Part shown: piece by piece, positions 23,775-36,184 of the stretch | How positions within the stretch are numbered: the stretch's first letter is position 1 | Layout of the letters: every line of letters starts with the position of its first letter | Origin: Hyparrhenia diplandra | Lineage: Eukaryota; Streptophyta; Magnoliopsida; Poales; Poaceae | Assembly (NCBI GenBank): GCA_015847255.1 | Contig: JADLZK010001164.1 | Location: 78,814-142,813 of the forward strand | Length of the DNA: 64,000 nucleotides | Reading direction: 5' to 3' | Notes under the pieces: generated by a model | What the model saw: only the letters and a program-made list of their open reading frames with translations | Told to the model about the DNA's origin: nothing | The model's database searches: none | Made by a program: the position numbers and the translations under genes

Positions 23775-24310
23775 TTTTGCTGGGTTTTGGGAGCTCGGAC
23801 CGGTGGCCGTCGCGTCGCGGGGTTTAAGGGAGCCGAATCGCGGGGAGGATAAGGTTCGGGTGGTGGCCCACATGTCGGTGAAGTGCGTGATTTTTTTTAT
23901 AATAACAAAAATTATATTAGAGGCAAGCACAGTGAAGGGCGCTACAAGTGTTAGTGGTTTGTGACAAATAAAATGATCCACATAGATGAGAAATATTGAA
24001 ACTACTATTTACACAATGCGAAAAATTATTACTTGTGGCTTGCACATAGACCTTTTGCTTTTATCACGCCACACTTTTATTTTCTCTCCTCTTCTTTTTC
24101 AAAGATGGACCAACTTCTCTCTCCTTAAGCATATGTAGCCTGTAAGTTCACACTATGACAAGAATAGAAAGACCTATTTTTTTATCCGATCCTACATGGC
24201 ACTTCGAGGGGCTAAAAGCAAAAGCATGCAATGGGAAAAGCCCTTAGCGAAGACGATGCTACTAAAAACCCGACAAAAGGAGAGAGAGAGGTTTTGGTAA
24301 GGTGCACCTA
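23775..24310. other. Intergenic DNA upstream of pTAC10
   Basis: The first 120 bases are the GC-rich leader of the minus-strand gene; beyond that AT-rich DNA without supported features. Confidence 0.4.
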
Positions 24311-24402
24311 GAAGCGGGCACCGTGGGAAAGAGCAAGGCTAAATTACATAGTTGAGGAAGCGGGCACCGTGGAAAGAGCAGGCTAAATTACATAGTTGAG
24401 GA
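24311..24402. repeat. 46-bp tandem duplication
   Basis: Two adjacent copies begin at 24311 and 24357, each starting gaagcgggcaccgtgg. The right copy differs by a few single-base deletions. Confidence 0.75.
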
Positions 24403-24849
24403 GCTGTTACATACTCACGAAAAAGCATGCCTAGCTAAGTCATGAGCAGTAGAGTTGAGGTTCCTATTGATCTTCTTGAGAGTACTATGCCTTCAGCTGT
24501 TATTGTTGTCGAAAACCTGTGTATAAGGTTACATCCTCCAGTCCGGTAGGTCCCTATGGTCTATATCAATGCTATTTTTTTTTCTCTCGAACTCTGTCAG
24601 CTAAAGATCTGTCAAACCACTAGAATTGGACCTGAGTTGATTGATCCTATGATAATGATGATGACAGTTCTAACGCTACCTTTTTAGCCTTCTGTCTAGA
24701 AAAATGGATGATTGATGATGATGAAGCTTGAAGGGCCGGTTAAAGCAATACTTGGAGGAGTCTACAAAGAGCATGAAGTACCATACTTGGAGGAGTCTAC
24801 GAGAGCATCAAGCATGTACTTGTGCTACCTATAGCCCCCCTAGTTCTCC

Positions 24850-26139
24850 CACTAGAACAGAGCAGGTTTTCTGAGGCGGTCATAGAGACATATTTAGTGG
24901 CGGAAGTTCAAACCGCCGGCGCTAAAGGCCCGTGCTAATACACCTTTCCACAAGGCGGCTTTTTAACCGATTACGTTAATATGTATTTAATGGCGGTGAA
25001 GTAAAACAAACCGCTGCTGAAAAAGATACTTTGACTGACGGAGCAGTTTAACGAATGCACCTTGATCAGATCATCTCACTTGTGTCCTGGCTGAATACAT
25101 GAAATGGCCTATAGCATTTCAGCAAAAGCAAATCTGGACTTTTGTGAAATGCTTGATAGCACAGGGTACACATCCTGGAGGTATATTGAATGATTTAGAA
25201 CTTGAGGTGAACCTGCAATTAACAGTGGCCAGGATCGATCTAACTGAACTCTAAACTAACACTAGCTAGCCATGCGTCACACCTAAATTACATGATTTTT
25301 TTGTTCAAGACAATGCCAGTTAATTACAAACATTAATTGGTTGTCCACCCCAATTCCATTCTTTATGTTCCTAACCTCGTTTTTCGTATCCTTGATTTCA
25401 GTCTTTAGGTTGTCAATGTCCACTTTTATATATATGTCCCATTTGAATTCAGCAAGCTGAGTTTTCAAATAAGTGCAACAACACTCGAGCAAGAAGAGGA
25501 AGCCAAAATGCGGGAGGAAGCAAAAGCAGGGAAAGAGACCGTGGGCCAAATGCTTTTATGGGCCAATGGGCTCTATTGGGCTTCATTTATAGAATTAAAC
25601 AGAAAAAAAACGGTCCCATGCAATGCTTTTTACCTCTGAACTGCATCTGCATCGATCTCGATCTCTTCTTTAATTTACCTCTGCAGCCGCGCGCACCATT
25701 TCGCGTTTGCCTGTGTGTGTGGGGTGTGACGTACGACTATATTATATCGATTGGCGCGTGTCGATCGGTGTAATTAATTTAATTGGCGCTGCACGGATAT
25801 AGTCTAGCGGGGCCGCCAGTAGAAACATCGTATTACCAGCGCAGACGATATAAGATCCGCCCGTAAAACTTCTGAATTATTACTGTCGGCCAGCTAGAAA
25901 CGACCGCATGTGAAAATAGATGGCAACACTGGCTAGCACTTTACATCACCCGCCAGTGAAAAAAAAAATAACGCTTTACTGACGGTCATTTAAAAAAACC
26001 GCCAATGAAGAGAACTTTCTAGTGGCGGATTTGTAGCGGGACCCACCTTTTTCTCTTTACTGGCTCTTGTAGTTCTCAGCCGCCAAGAAAATTTTTAGGG
26101 CGTGGCGTCATGGAAAAACTGCAGTGTGCTAGTGTAGTG
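24850..26139. mobile_element. Non-autonomous CACTA (En/Spm) transposon
   Basis: The left end is CACTAGAACAGAGCAGG at 24850 and the right end is ...TGCTAGTGTAGTG finishing at 26139. The 3-bp sequence tcc lies immediately outside both ends (24847-24849 and 26140-26142), the expected CACTA target duplication. Subterminal regions are dense in short direct and inverted units built on gcggt/accgc, as is usual for this superfamily. An internal alternative right end at 26134 gives a better inverted-repeat alignment but no duplication. No transposase is encoded, so mobility would depend on a helper. Confidence 0.7.
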
Positions 26140-26459
26140 TCCTGTTCACACAAAGATATACGTAAAAGTGCATGAAAATTCTATAAAAATTATAAATTAT
26201 TATATGATGCAATGACTTGTCCTCATGAAGTGTAAGGTTAAACAAACTGTGTGCAAAAGAGAGAGAGAGAGAGAGTTACAATGTAAAACAGTGTGGTTTA
26301 CATATCCAATGAACCGTGGATCTCTTTTTATGTTGGAGGAGCACATGAGAATATAGATACATATCCATGAAAAGCAACCTGCACTTTAGAGGTATGGGAT
26401 ATTATCTTCTTATTAGATTTCATAGTCTACAAAATTTTATTATATTGTCTCTTGTTACG

Positions 26460-26850
26460 CTACTTTGACATGACAGGATTTTTCATGAAATTTACCCATT
26501 TTTTTAAAAAAAATTTAAATGTATCTACGGTTTGAAAAAATTGAATGGGGTATTCTTTTGGTCGCGTCGGCCTTGGTGGCACGATTTTTTTACACATGTC
26601 GCGCCGCCGCATGTGGCGCGACCGGTGCATCCACGTTGGCGGGCGGGGGTTGACGGCATGGCATGGGCATGGGGCCGCCACGTCGCTCCCCATGCGGCGC
26701 GACCGCGCCGGAGTGGGATCTCATGCGGCGCGACTACCAAGTCTTTTTCCTCGTCTGCTGACTGCTGGCCCCTTTTCCATGTTGCTGCATTGTATTTTTC
26801 CCATTCAAACCTGCCCAATGACATTTTTCTTCTTTTCTTTTTTTATTTCT
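26460..26850 (+). repeat. Left arm of an inverted repeat pair
   Basis: The sequence from gacatgacaggattttt onward, through a GC-rich centre with repeated gcgcgac words, is roughly 80% similar to the reverse complement of 27760-28170. The arms point away from each other with about 0.9 kb between. No coding domain is recognised. Confidence 0.6.
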
Positions 26851-27759
26851 AAATGCTTATTATTGCCACGCTAATATGCCTTTTTAATGGCTTACTCCTA
26901 TATAAATATTTCAGGTTTTATCTTTCACCCATTATATATTTTCACAATTACTTTGGATGGCAATAACATATGCTGAAAGCTATACCCATTATATATTTTT
27001 AATAGCTTACTCCTATATAAATATTTTGATGGCTTAACTTATTGAGAATTGATCACGTTAACAAGTACTAAAAGGTCACGTTAACAAGTACTACTCTAGC
27101 AACGGGACTCTAGTGGTACCAGTGTTGTACTCACCAACACAAAGCGTAGGATGACTACAAGTTTACCACCAAGTACCTATTTAGCAATGTTCTGGTCTAG
27201 TAAACCAACCAAGAAAAAACTTGATTTACGACTAACCTGTTTTCAACAAAAGCATTCTTCATTATGAAAAATTATTTTGCAAAATGGTTATATATAACTG
27301 AAATAAAAGATGGACCTTTTTGGCATTTTCTACAACTACTTTCTCTGAGTTTAGTAGTTATCCACTACTTTGTCGATAGATATAATCCTGTGAAGCAGAT
27401 TAGTACCATTTTCTACAAAGATATTCCAAAAAGTATCAGCTAGGATTAATCTTGTGAAGTGCATGGCTTTGCGTTTCAAGGAAGAGAGGAAACACACACA
27501 GGGATTGGAGCTAATCATGCATGCATGCACGACCATCCAAAAAGGCCACATGCATGCTTTGAGTTGCAGCTGTCCCGATGGACGGACGGATGGAGAGAGG
27601 TAGCTCTAGCTTCCTTGGCACAAAGACCAAGGAAGAAGTAGCGCGGTACTGGCCCCTACAAACACGGTCCCCTCGCCTGATGGAGTAGAGGAGAGAGAGA
27701 GGCAAAGATGCGCACTATGAGAGGGGCGATTAATGTGAGATTCGGGCGGTGGATGGGGA

Positions 27760-28170
27760 CCGAATGGGGCTAGCTAGTGGGTTTAGGGTTGGGCTACAAG
27801 ACATTTGCATTTATACCGCACAAGGAGAATACGGCAGAGCAGCTAAAGAATGCAAAGATGGAGAAGGGCCCGAAGATGAGGAAAAGGGACTTGGTTGTCG
27901 CGCCAAGATGGGATCCCAGCTCGTCGCTACCGCATGCCCGGGCGCGACCGGCCGGGCCCCATGCTCACCACGCCCGAATCGGGTCAACTCGCCCGCCAAC
28001 GTGGATGCCGGCCGCGCCATTACATGCGGTGGCGCGACAGAAAAAAAATCGCTACAAATTCGGGCGACCAAAAGGGATACCCCATGCAAAATATTTTCAA
28101 ACCAGGGATACATTTGATTTTTTTAAAAAAAAATGGCTAAATTTCATAAAAAAATCCGACATGTCAATGG
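27760..28170 (-). repeat. Right arm of the inverted repeat pair
   Basis: Reverse-complement partner of 26460-26850, ending ...aaatccgacatgtcaatgg. Small open frames in both arms encode similar peptides (FDFFKKKW versus FKFFLKKW), which follows from the shared repeat and is not evidence of a gene. Confidence 0.6.
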
Positions 28171-28940
28171 TTCGGTAGCACGTATTCTACATTTGAAGTG
28201 ATGGTCATAGATGTTAGGGAATGTTTGGTTTAGTACTCTTAATTCGACCATCATTTTTTTAGTGTGGCGCCCACAATTATTGTAGAGCAGGTGATGTTAA
28301 ACCAAATATGCCTATAATATTCTACTCCAAATGGAATGTCGAGACCCGATCGTAAACAAAACATGCCATGCTCCACTTCAGATGGAATATCAAGTTGCTA
28401 TATTTTCTTGACTATGTTGTTTTTGTGCCTAGTGTTGTGCTTTGATTTAGTTGGGCACTTAATTAGGCATGTAAGTAGAATAATATAACTATCAATCTAA
28501 AAAGAATAATATATCTATTATTTAGCAAAGTCAAAACAACGTACAATTACAATTTAGAATAGAGGGAGTTATTTATATATAATAGATGAGATTTAATTAG
28601 AAGGTGTTTCATAATTTCTCATTTCCCCCTCTTTGGATGGAGGATTTGGATGGTTTAGTTTCTCGTTGAAAGGGAAATGACTTCCGCTCCAAATCCAAAT
28701 CCAAAACGGCTATCGTACAAAGTCCCTCCAAATCCAGCCGTCCACGCGCAAACCACCGGCCAGATCTCACATATCTTCGTGACCTCCGCTCGCTGAGTCG
28801 CTGGCTCAGCCGCTGGTACCGTTCGCTTGTCTCTCTCGCCGCCCACTCCGCCACTCGGAAACCTTCTCCCCTCCTCGCCGCCCGCGGCCGGCCCCTTCTC
28901 CAGAACCTTCTAGAACCCTGAACCCATCGGGGCTCCCGGG
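28171..28940. other. Intergenic DNA and promoter region of the M3 peptidase gene
   Basis: AT-rich to about 28620, then GC-rich leader sequence before the ATG at 28941. No additional feature supported. Confidence 0.4.
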
Positions 28941-31900
28941 ATGGAGCCCAGGAGACGAGAGCGCCGGGTCATCGCCGTCGCCGGTGCGGCGGCGCTCGTC
29001 GCCGTCGGTCTCAACATCGCCTTCTCCGCCGTCGCCGCCCACCGTCGGCGGAAGCGACGAGGTGAGCACCGCAAAACCCTCGGTCTTCGCGTTTGAACTC
29101 AAAGCCCATCTGATGCTCTGAATTTGAACAAGCTTGCACTGTGTGCAGTGTTTTGGTCCAATCTCGTACCAATGCAGCATGTAGATACAATGATTGGTGT
29201 TTGCTTAACACGGTCCGATTGCTTCGCTACATATACTTGCCGCGTGAACTTTGTATTCATGCGTCTATTGTTTGAAATTTTACAATTAAAGCTGAATGCT
29301 AACTCTTAGGTATGGAATTTTGAAAAGTTATCGATGTGTGCTTTTGAATTTTGTGTGGTTGCAGAGCTTCCAGGGTTTACTGCTCAAGTCAACCTGTCAG
29401 CAGCTGAGATTAAAAGAATAGCTGACCGTATCGTCTCTAAGTCAAAGGAAACCTATGATTCAGTGGCTGCGGTGCCCCAAGATAAAGTATGTATGCAACT
29501 CTTATGCCACTTCATTTTACTAACTGCACTGTTTCGTGGAATGTGGCATTTATAGAACCCATACAGGGCTTTGGGCTTGTGATTTGGTCTATAGTCTCTA
29601 TAATTATAATATTCAGACAACCATATAGTTGTAGGGAAGTATACATACGTTTGCAGCATGCTGGTTCTTAGAAGAATACAATTTGCAATGAGCATATACA
29701 GACCTCAATTCTTGAGAAGTTTCTAATGATCACATGTTGTATTTTGTAGGTCACTTTTGCAAATGTTGTTGTACCATTGGCAGAATTAGATGCGCTGCAA
29801 TTCCCACTGGTTCAAGCTTGTGTTCTTCCCAGGATGGTATCACCATCTGAGGATGTTCGCAAGGCCAGTGCTGAAGCAGAGAAGCTATTGGATTCCCACT
29901 TTATGCTGTGCAGGTGCAATGTTGCCACTTTATTTCTTATCTTTGACTTGGATCTAGTAGTAATAATAACGTGTGTTCCCTAACTGATATTAGTGTAGGA
30001 TTTGGTACCATTGTCAACTAACATGAACTGGTAACGTACAAAACAAAATTATGCAAATAACTTGTAGCTTAGTATCTGTGTTACTCTTACTCATACTATT
30101 TGCTCGGTCTGGTGAGCATCTGTGACATAATCACAGTGACACATCCATCATGTTGTTTTGTAAAATCTATGAAGTAATGCATGTTCTGTAAAGTTTATGA
30201 AGTAATATCTAATATGTCATTTCTTGAGAATAACAATACTAATAGGATGTGAGGTTCCCTTTCTTCTATCCCAGCCAATGCAACAATTTGCTGAACATGT
30301 ATTTCCTGCAAGGTGACCAGGCAGCGTGAAGATGTTTATCGCGTCATAAAAGCATTCATGGTGAAAGGCGAGAGAATAGGTCCTGAAGCAACCAGATTTC
30401 TTCAGTGCTTGGTACAGAATTCTTTTCGCTACATGTAAAATTAATCGCAATGTTCTATACTGAATGTTTATATGTGATGATTTGGTGTGAACGCTTTAAC
30501 CCTGAATATCATTTTGTTATAATTGGTGTATCCTTATTTATTTTGATCTGAACATACATCATGTTGGTATAATCTGGCTCCTGACTGGTTTTCGTAAGAT
30601 GCTTATCTAGTTCATCTGTTACGCTGACATATATTTGCGTCTGCAGTACCCACTGTCCCATTCTTCTTTTACTTGAATTTCTGAATTATTTGTAAGCATA
30701 AAGGATTTGTATGAACTTTTTCAATTAATTAAGGTGCATCAGAGCTGAAAGTAAAACATATGATTAATTGATCGTAAACTTACTGAAAGATATGTGACGT
30801 GTCTTGCTATTGCATTATTTGCAATTCGTATGAAGACGGTTTTGCAAATCGGTTTGACTAATTAGTGTTGTTTTGCTTAATTGTCTAATTATGGCTGAGC
30901 AGGTGAAAGAGTTCGGCGTAATGGAGTAAAACTATCTCAAAGCAAGAGAGAAAAGAACTGGAGAAATTGAAATCTCATTTAGATGTATTAAACCTGAAGT
31001 ATCTCCAAAATTTGAATGATTTCAGCAAATTCCTTCTTTTAGGTGAGGATGACCTAGCTGGAATGCCCTTTGAGTTCCTAAAGGTAAGCTAAAGCGTAGG
31101 CTTGAATCAAGCATACCTTGAAGAAGTACAATACTCTTCGTGCTTGAACAGAAGTTCGTGAATGAAAAATATGATATTATTGCTTTCTAATCCTCTTTTA
31201 CTTAAACTCTTCAACTCAGGATCTGGAAAAGGCTGATGGAAAGTTTAAGGTTCCATTGACCAGTTACCATGTTACTCCAATTCTTGAGCATTGCAAGGTC
31301 AGTTCCCTGTCTTATGCTTTGTCACACAACTGCACATTTCCTAATTATGTATGTTGTGGGGTACTCTCTTTTTCATTATTTTCTTTATGCTAGAAAGTAT
31401 GCTGTTGACCATTTGCAATTTATATTTATGCAATCGAATTATGTATGAACCGGATTCAACTAGTTGCATCATTTCAAGGTTGGCTCTACCAGGAAGCAGA
31501 TTGCTGTTGCTTATGGACAGAAGGGTGGGAAGGATAATCTAGCCATCCTAGAAAATTTGGTAATCAAAAATGCCCATCTGCACTGTAACTTCATAGTAAT
31601 TTGCATTTTCTATCGCTGATTTCACCTTATCTTATAGCATCTGTTACATTTGATTATTTTGCAAGGGTTCAGTGTAGGCAGGAGCCCTGGAACTGACATG
31701 TTGCAGTTTCATCTTCTATGTTTATTCAGGTTCAGCTAAGACACAAGTTTGCTAGATTGCTGGGGTACACCAACTATGCTGATTTTGCTATTGAGCCCAG
31801 AATGCCAAGAACTTCAAGGAAGGTTTGTGCTTTCTGCCAGGAAATCTACTGGATTCCTTCTTTTTTAGCCAAATCTGCTTGATTAAATGTGTTTTTCAAT

Positions 31901-34900
31901 ATCAAACTTGGTAAAAAAAAAAACCTAGTCTAGTCAGCTTGCTGGCTAAATGTTGTTTCATGCTCACTTTCACACTAGGAAAATGATAGATGTCGAAGTG
32001 TTTTCTCCTGCAGGTCTTAGAGTTTTTGGAAGAGATGTCAGAACAATTAAGTGATGCAGCTAATAGAGAGCTAAGCATACTCAAAGACCTTAAGGTTTTA
32101 AGAAAGCTCCTTTCTGCTCTGTTAATTTTTTCATCTATCAAACTCTTTCATTACTAATCAAATTATTGCTATCAATTTTCTGATTTCAGATCAAGGAGGA
32201 AGGAAATGCTCAGTTCGGAATGGAAGATTTGTTGTACTACATCAAAAGAGCTGAAGAATTCAAAGGTCGATCTTGACATCGGTGAAATTAAACAATACTT
32301 CCCTGTTACCCTGGTCATATCTGGAATGTTGAAGATGTTTCAGGATCTATTTGGTAAAATGTTAGCCATTAACTGATGCAATAGCAACCTCTATTTTATA
32401 AGGTACGAGCACATATATATTTTCTGCTAACTCCTTTGTTTTCCTCTCATGAAGCACTACGATTCGACGAAATTAAGGATGTTGATGTTTGGCATGATAC
32501 AGTTCGTATGTTTTCTGTTTGGGATGCAAGTTCAAATGATCTTTTGGGTTACTTTTTTTCTCGATATCTTTGCCAGGTTTGTTCTGAAAGCATGACAGCG
32601 AAGCTTGAATGATTTCAAGGTTTCATGATATGAAAACATGTTTGATTGGATAGAAATGCTGCAAGTCCATTGGTTTTCATACAAGAAATACATTACAAGT
32701 TGCTCTCACTGCCTTTTCTCTTGCCCTGTTCATCATAACTGACAATTTACATGGGTAATCCAACATTTGCAAAGAGAAAATAGCCTCAATACATGCAGAT
32801 GCAAAACACATTAAAGAACACCACATAAAGACACCAGTACACATAAAAACAGAGTTATCTTAATCAGCTCACCTATTTTGCTTCACAGGGAAGGAAAGTA
32901 TGCCCACACTTGTGTTGTGACACTTCAGAATGGATGCTTGTGTTCTAATGGTACACGTAAGGTAAAATCTCATGCATATTATATAGTTCAATCAGATTAT
33001 GAATTTCTTGTTGGAATTCACTGTAGATCAAATAATTAAACTATACTGTCTCACAGGTGATCTAATACAATCAAATTGTTAAAAGTTCAAAAGTACTTGT
33101 TCTCTCACAAACTCACAATATCTATAATCTTTGGCAGGTACTTCTGTAGCCTGCTTGAATGGTTAATTATTTCATGCTGTAATTATTGGCTGATTGCTGA
33201 CAGGTTCCGGCTGCTGTGGTATTATCTCAGTGTCCAAAAGAGTTTGATGGGAATTCAGCATTGCTGCGGTTCCCTGAAGTCGTGAGGCTATTCCATGAAT
33301 TTAGCCATGTGGTGTTGATATCTTTCCTTCTCTATTGGATTCTGACAATATCTGGGCATTTGTTGACACTAAAATGAATAGATGCACTGATTTTGTTATC
33401 CTGCAGGTCCATCATGTATCCAACAGATCCACCTTTTCAAGATTTTCAAGTCTTCGACTGGAGGGTGACTTTGCTGAAATTCCAAGCCTGCTGCTCGAGA
33501 ATTGGTAAGCATAGTTCTTTTCTTTAGTAAACTACCAATTACCAATACTTGTTTAATCCATTGGAATCTGGTGTGTCTGTCTTTCTGATATGTAATGCAA
33601 CCTTGTCATCTCAGGTGCTATGAGAGTATTTCTCTGAAAATGATGTCGGTTTCCATCAGGTAGTGCAAAATTTAGTATATGATGTTTATGTGTTGGAATT
33701 TTATCTAACTTTGCATATTCAAAAACAAAAAATAAAGATGTAAGGAACCTGACAAATAATGTCTGGTTAGTCTAGAAGATGGAACCAGTTTCATTAATAA
33801 AAACAATATTTAACACCTTGCATGGATGAAGAATCCTTGGTTACTGAGTAATCAGGATATTATCCAGAGACCAACCAACGCTTTTGTTATTGCATAGAAT
33901 GAATTTAATGACACAAAAAACATGGCATTGCTGCATTGTCATAATTATCTGATACTTTGTTAAATTCTTATGAGCCCTCTAAGACTTGTTTAAATCAGTG
34001 CTAAAATTTCTCTCTCCTTTTTTTTTTTTTCATTGTAGGATATTACGAAATCCATAACCAGTGAAGCTTGCCAATCTCTGAAAAGAAGGCGTGATTTATT
34101 TGCTGGCCTGAAAAATGAAACAAGAGATCCTTTTGTGTGAGTCATTTAGCTATCTTCCAAATGAAATGAAGTGAGAGTATTGTTCCTAAAATGTTATCTA
34201 GCTCTGAAACTCCAATAAAATATAATGAGGTTGCGGTCCTAATACAGTTTGACTGACACCAGCCACCTCCATTTGGCTGGCTTTCATGTCCCCGTCACTT
34301 AATCCTCTTCAGTAAAAAAATGTATGCACTAATTATCTGTCCACTTACTGTTATGCTAGTAGATATTGGTGACACAAATTACTCTCCCTTTTTCCATCTG
34401 CTCTCTATTAAGTTCCTGCTGATACACTGTTAATTTGTCCAGCAAAACTAACCTGGTTGGTACTTGTCAATTATGGGCAATTTTATTGTATCCTATTGTT
34501 AGCTCAGTTTTATTAATTAGTAGGAAATTTGAATTCAACGTGGTAACTTATGTATGGTTTTCACTTTTACTAGGCCTTGTTGATCAGATAATACATTCAA
34601 GTGAGAATGTGGACATTGATGACTTAATCAAGGATCTTCACCCCAAGGTACACTTGAAATGTCTGCTTTAGTGTCTATAGTACTCCCTCTGTCACAAATT
34701 ATAGATCATTTTGTTTTTCTATGTATCTAGACTAGACATAGCGTATGTTGAGGTGCACAGTAAGAACTATGTATCTAGAAAAATGCAAAATATCCCATAA
34801 TTTGGGATAGATGGAGTACTTATGATGACCAATTTAAGGAAAATGTCCCTTTTCCAGGTAATGTTGGGTATACCTTTATTGGAAGGGACCAGTCCAGCTT

Positions 34901-35303
34901 CATGCTTTCCTCGTATTGCTTTTTGGCTATGATGCTGTGTGCTACAGTTACATATGGAGTGAGGTTTGAGCAATACAACTCCTAAGCCATATTACTTATA
35001 TCATATATTTGGAGAGAGTAGACAAACATTTTATGTGAACTATGCAGGTGTTTGCTGCCGATCTTTTTGTATCAAAATTTAAAGACGACTTACTCAATCA
35101 GCATGCTGGATTGCGGTTCAGAAATAAGGTAACTGCTAATGCCTTCCTTGCATGCTCATGTGAATTGTTACATAATGCTTACATCACTGCAGGTGTTGGC
35201 TCCAGGAGGCTCAAAAGATCCCCTGGAGATAATAACTGACTACCTAGGAAGAGAACCATCAATCCAACCTTTTATTCAGAGCAGAACAAGGAATAGTTTG
35301 TGA
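28941..35303 (+). CDS. Thimet oligopeptidase-like metallopeptidase (family M3)
   Basis: About 20 exons run from 28941-29061 to 35193-35303; others include 29365-29486, 29750-29913, 30321-30411, 31220-31297, 32889-32961, 33204-33311 and 33407-33504, all with GT-AG borders. The enzyme degrades short peptides with zinc. The catalytic block is split by an intron: FHEFSHV ends at 33311 and VHHVSNRSTFSRF begins at 33407, giving HEFSH with the HExxH ligands intact but Gly replaced by Ser relative to the usual HEFGH. The third-ligand region FAEIPSLLLENWCYE follows. The N-terminus has a hydrophobic segment (VIAVAGAAALVAVGLNIAF) flanked by arginines, suggesting a membrane anchor. Frame breaks occur near 30916, 30952, 32266, 32551-32557, 33646, 34111-34115 and 34920-34924, mostly in homopolymers. 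Confidence 0.88.
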
Positions 35304-36184
35304 GGGACCATTTATGATGTAACCATTAGAGTTTTTTTTTTTTTCTTTCTTTGTTCTTTTTTGAATGTAGCTAAGGTCAGCTGATTGTCGTGAGTTCTTT
35401 TTTTCACAAGATTGACAAGCCTTATCTTTGTGCCATTCTGATTTCGGACATCATTTGTTTGACCTTTAGTTAATACAAAAGATGTCCCTAGATTCTAACC
35501 TTACCGTACTTTCAAGCTTTTTTTTTCCTCTTTTGTTTTTTTGGTGGAGAAAGTGAATTAAGCAAGATTGTACAGGAAGTTATTAGAAATAAGAACTTGA
35601 ACTTCAAGTCTGTTGGTGTAAGCACGAAGCACGTCTTTTACAAGTTTTGCTTTAGGACGACTGAAAATTAAGGTTGATAACTGGATGAAAACTTGGCATA
35701 CACACAAAAACTACTTTCACTAATAAACATTTAAGCCTTGAAATAATTACAAAATTTGGTGCACACCGATATAGGCACTACCGTAATAAATTCTGATGCA
35801 AACACAAAATGCAGAATTCAACAAAAAAGGATGCATGCTGATATACGCTACACGGAACAATACGAACGATCCGGTGTTGTGTGGAGCTCAGTGCTTCACA
35901 ACTGTGACCACTGAGATTGATATTTCTTCTCAAAAAATGGTAACCTCAAGCACCAGTAATTCCATAATACACAAAGGGTACAAAAGGAATGAAAGAATTG
36001 AGCTCTACAAGGGAAGAGTATTCTTTGATTACAGTCTACAACTTTGCGCACTACATTCTTCCACAAAAATCACTGAAGGACTCAGTACTCACATTAAGCT
36101 AACTGGTTACCCGACTGTAATCCAACATCCCTCTTTCCACCAGTTGAAAAGAACACATTGACTCTTCCCTGTAAAGGGTCTATT
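35304..36184. other. Convergent 3' ends and intergenic DNA
   Basis: This lies between the 3' ends of the M3 peptidase (+) and the carboxylesterase (-). AT-rich with no further gene. Confidence 0.5.

Noticed and set aside
25283..25549. Possible transposase inside the CACTA element
   Set aside because: The frame lacks any transposase motif; the element appears non-autonomous.
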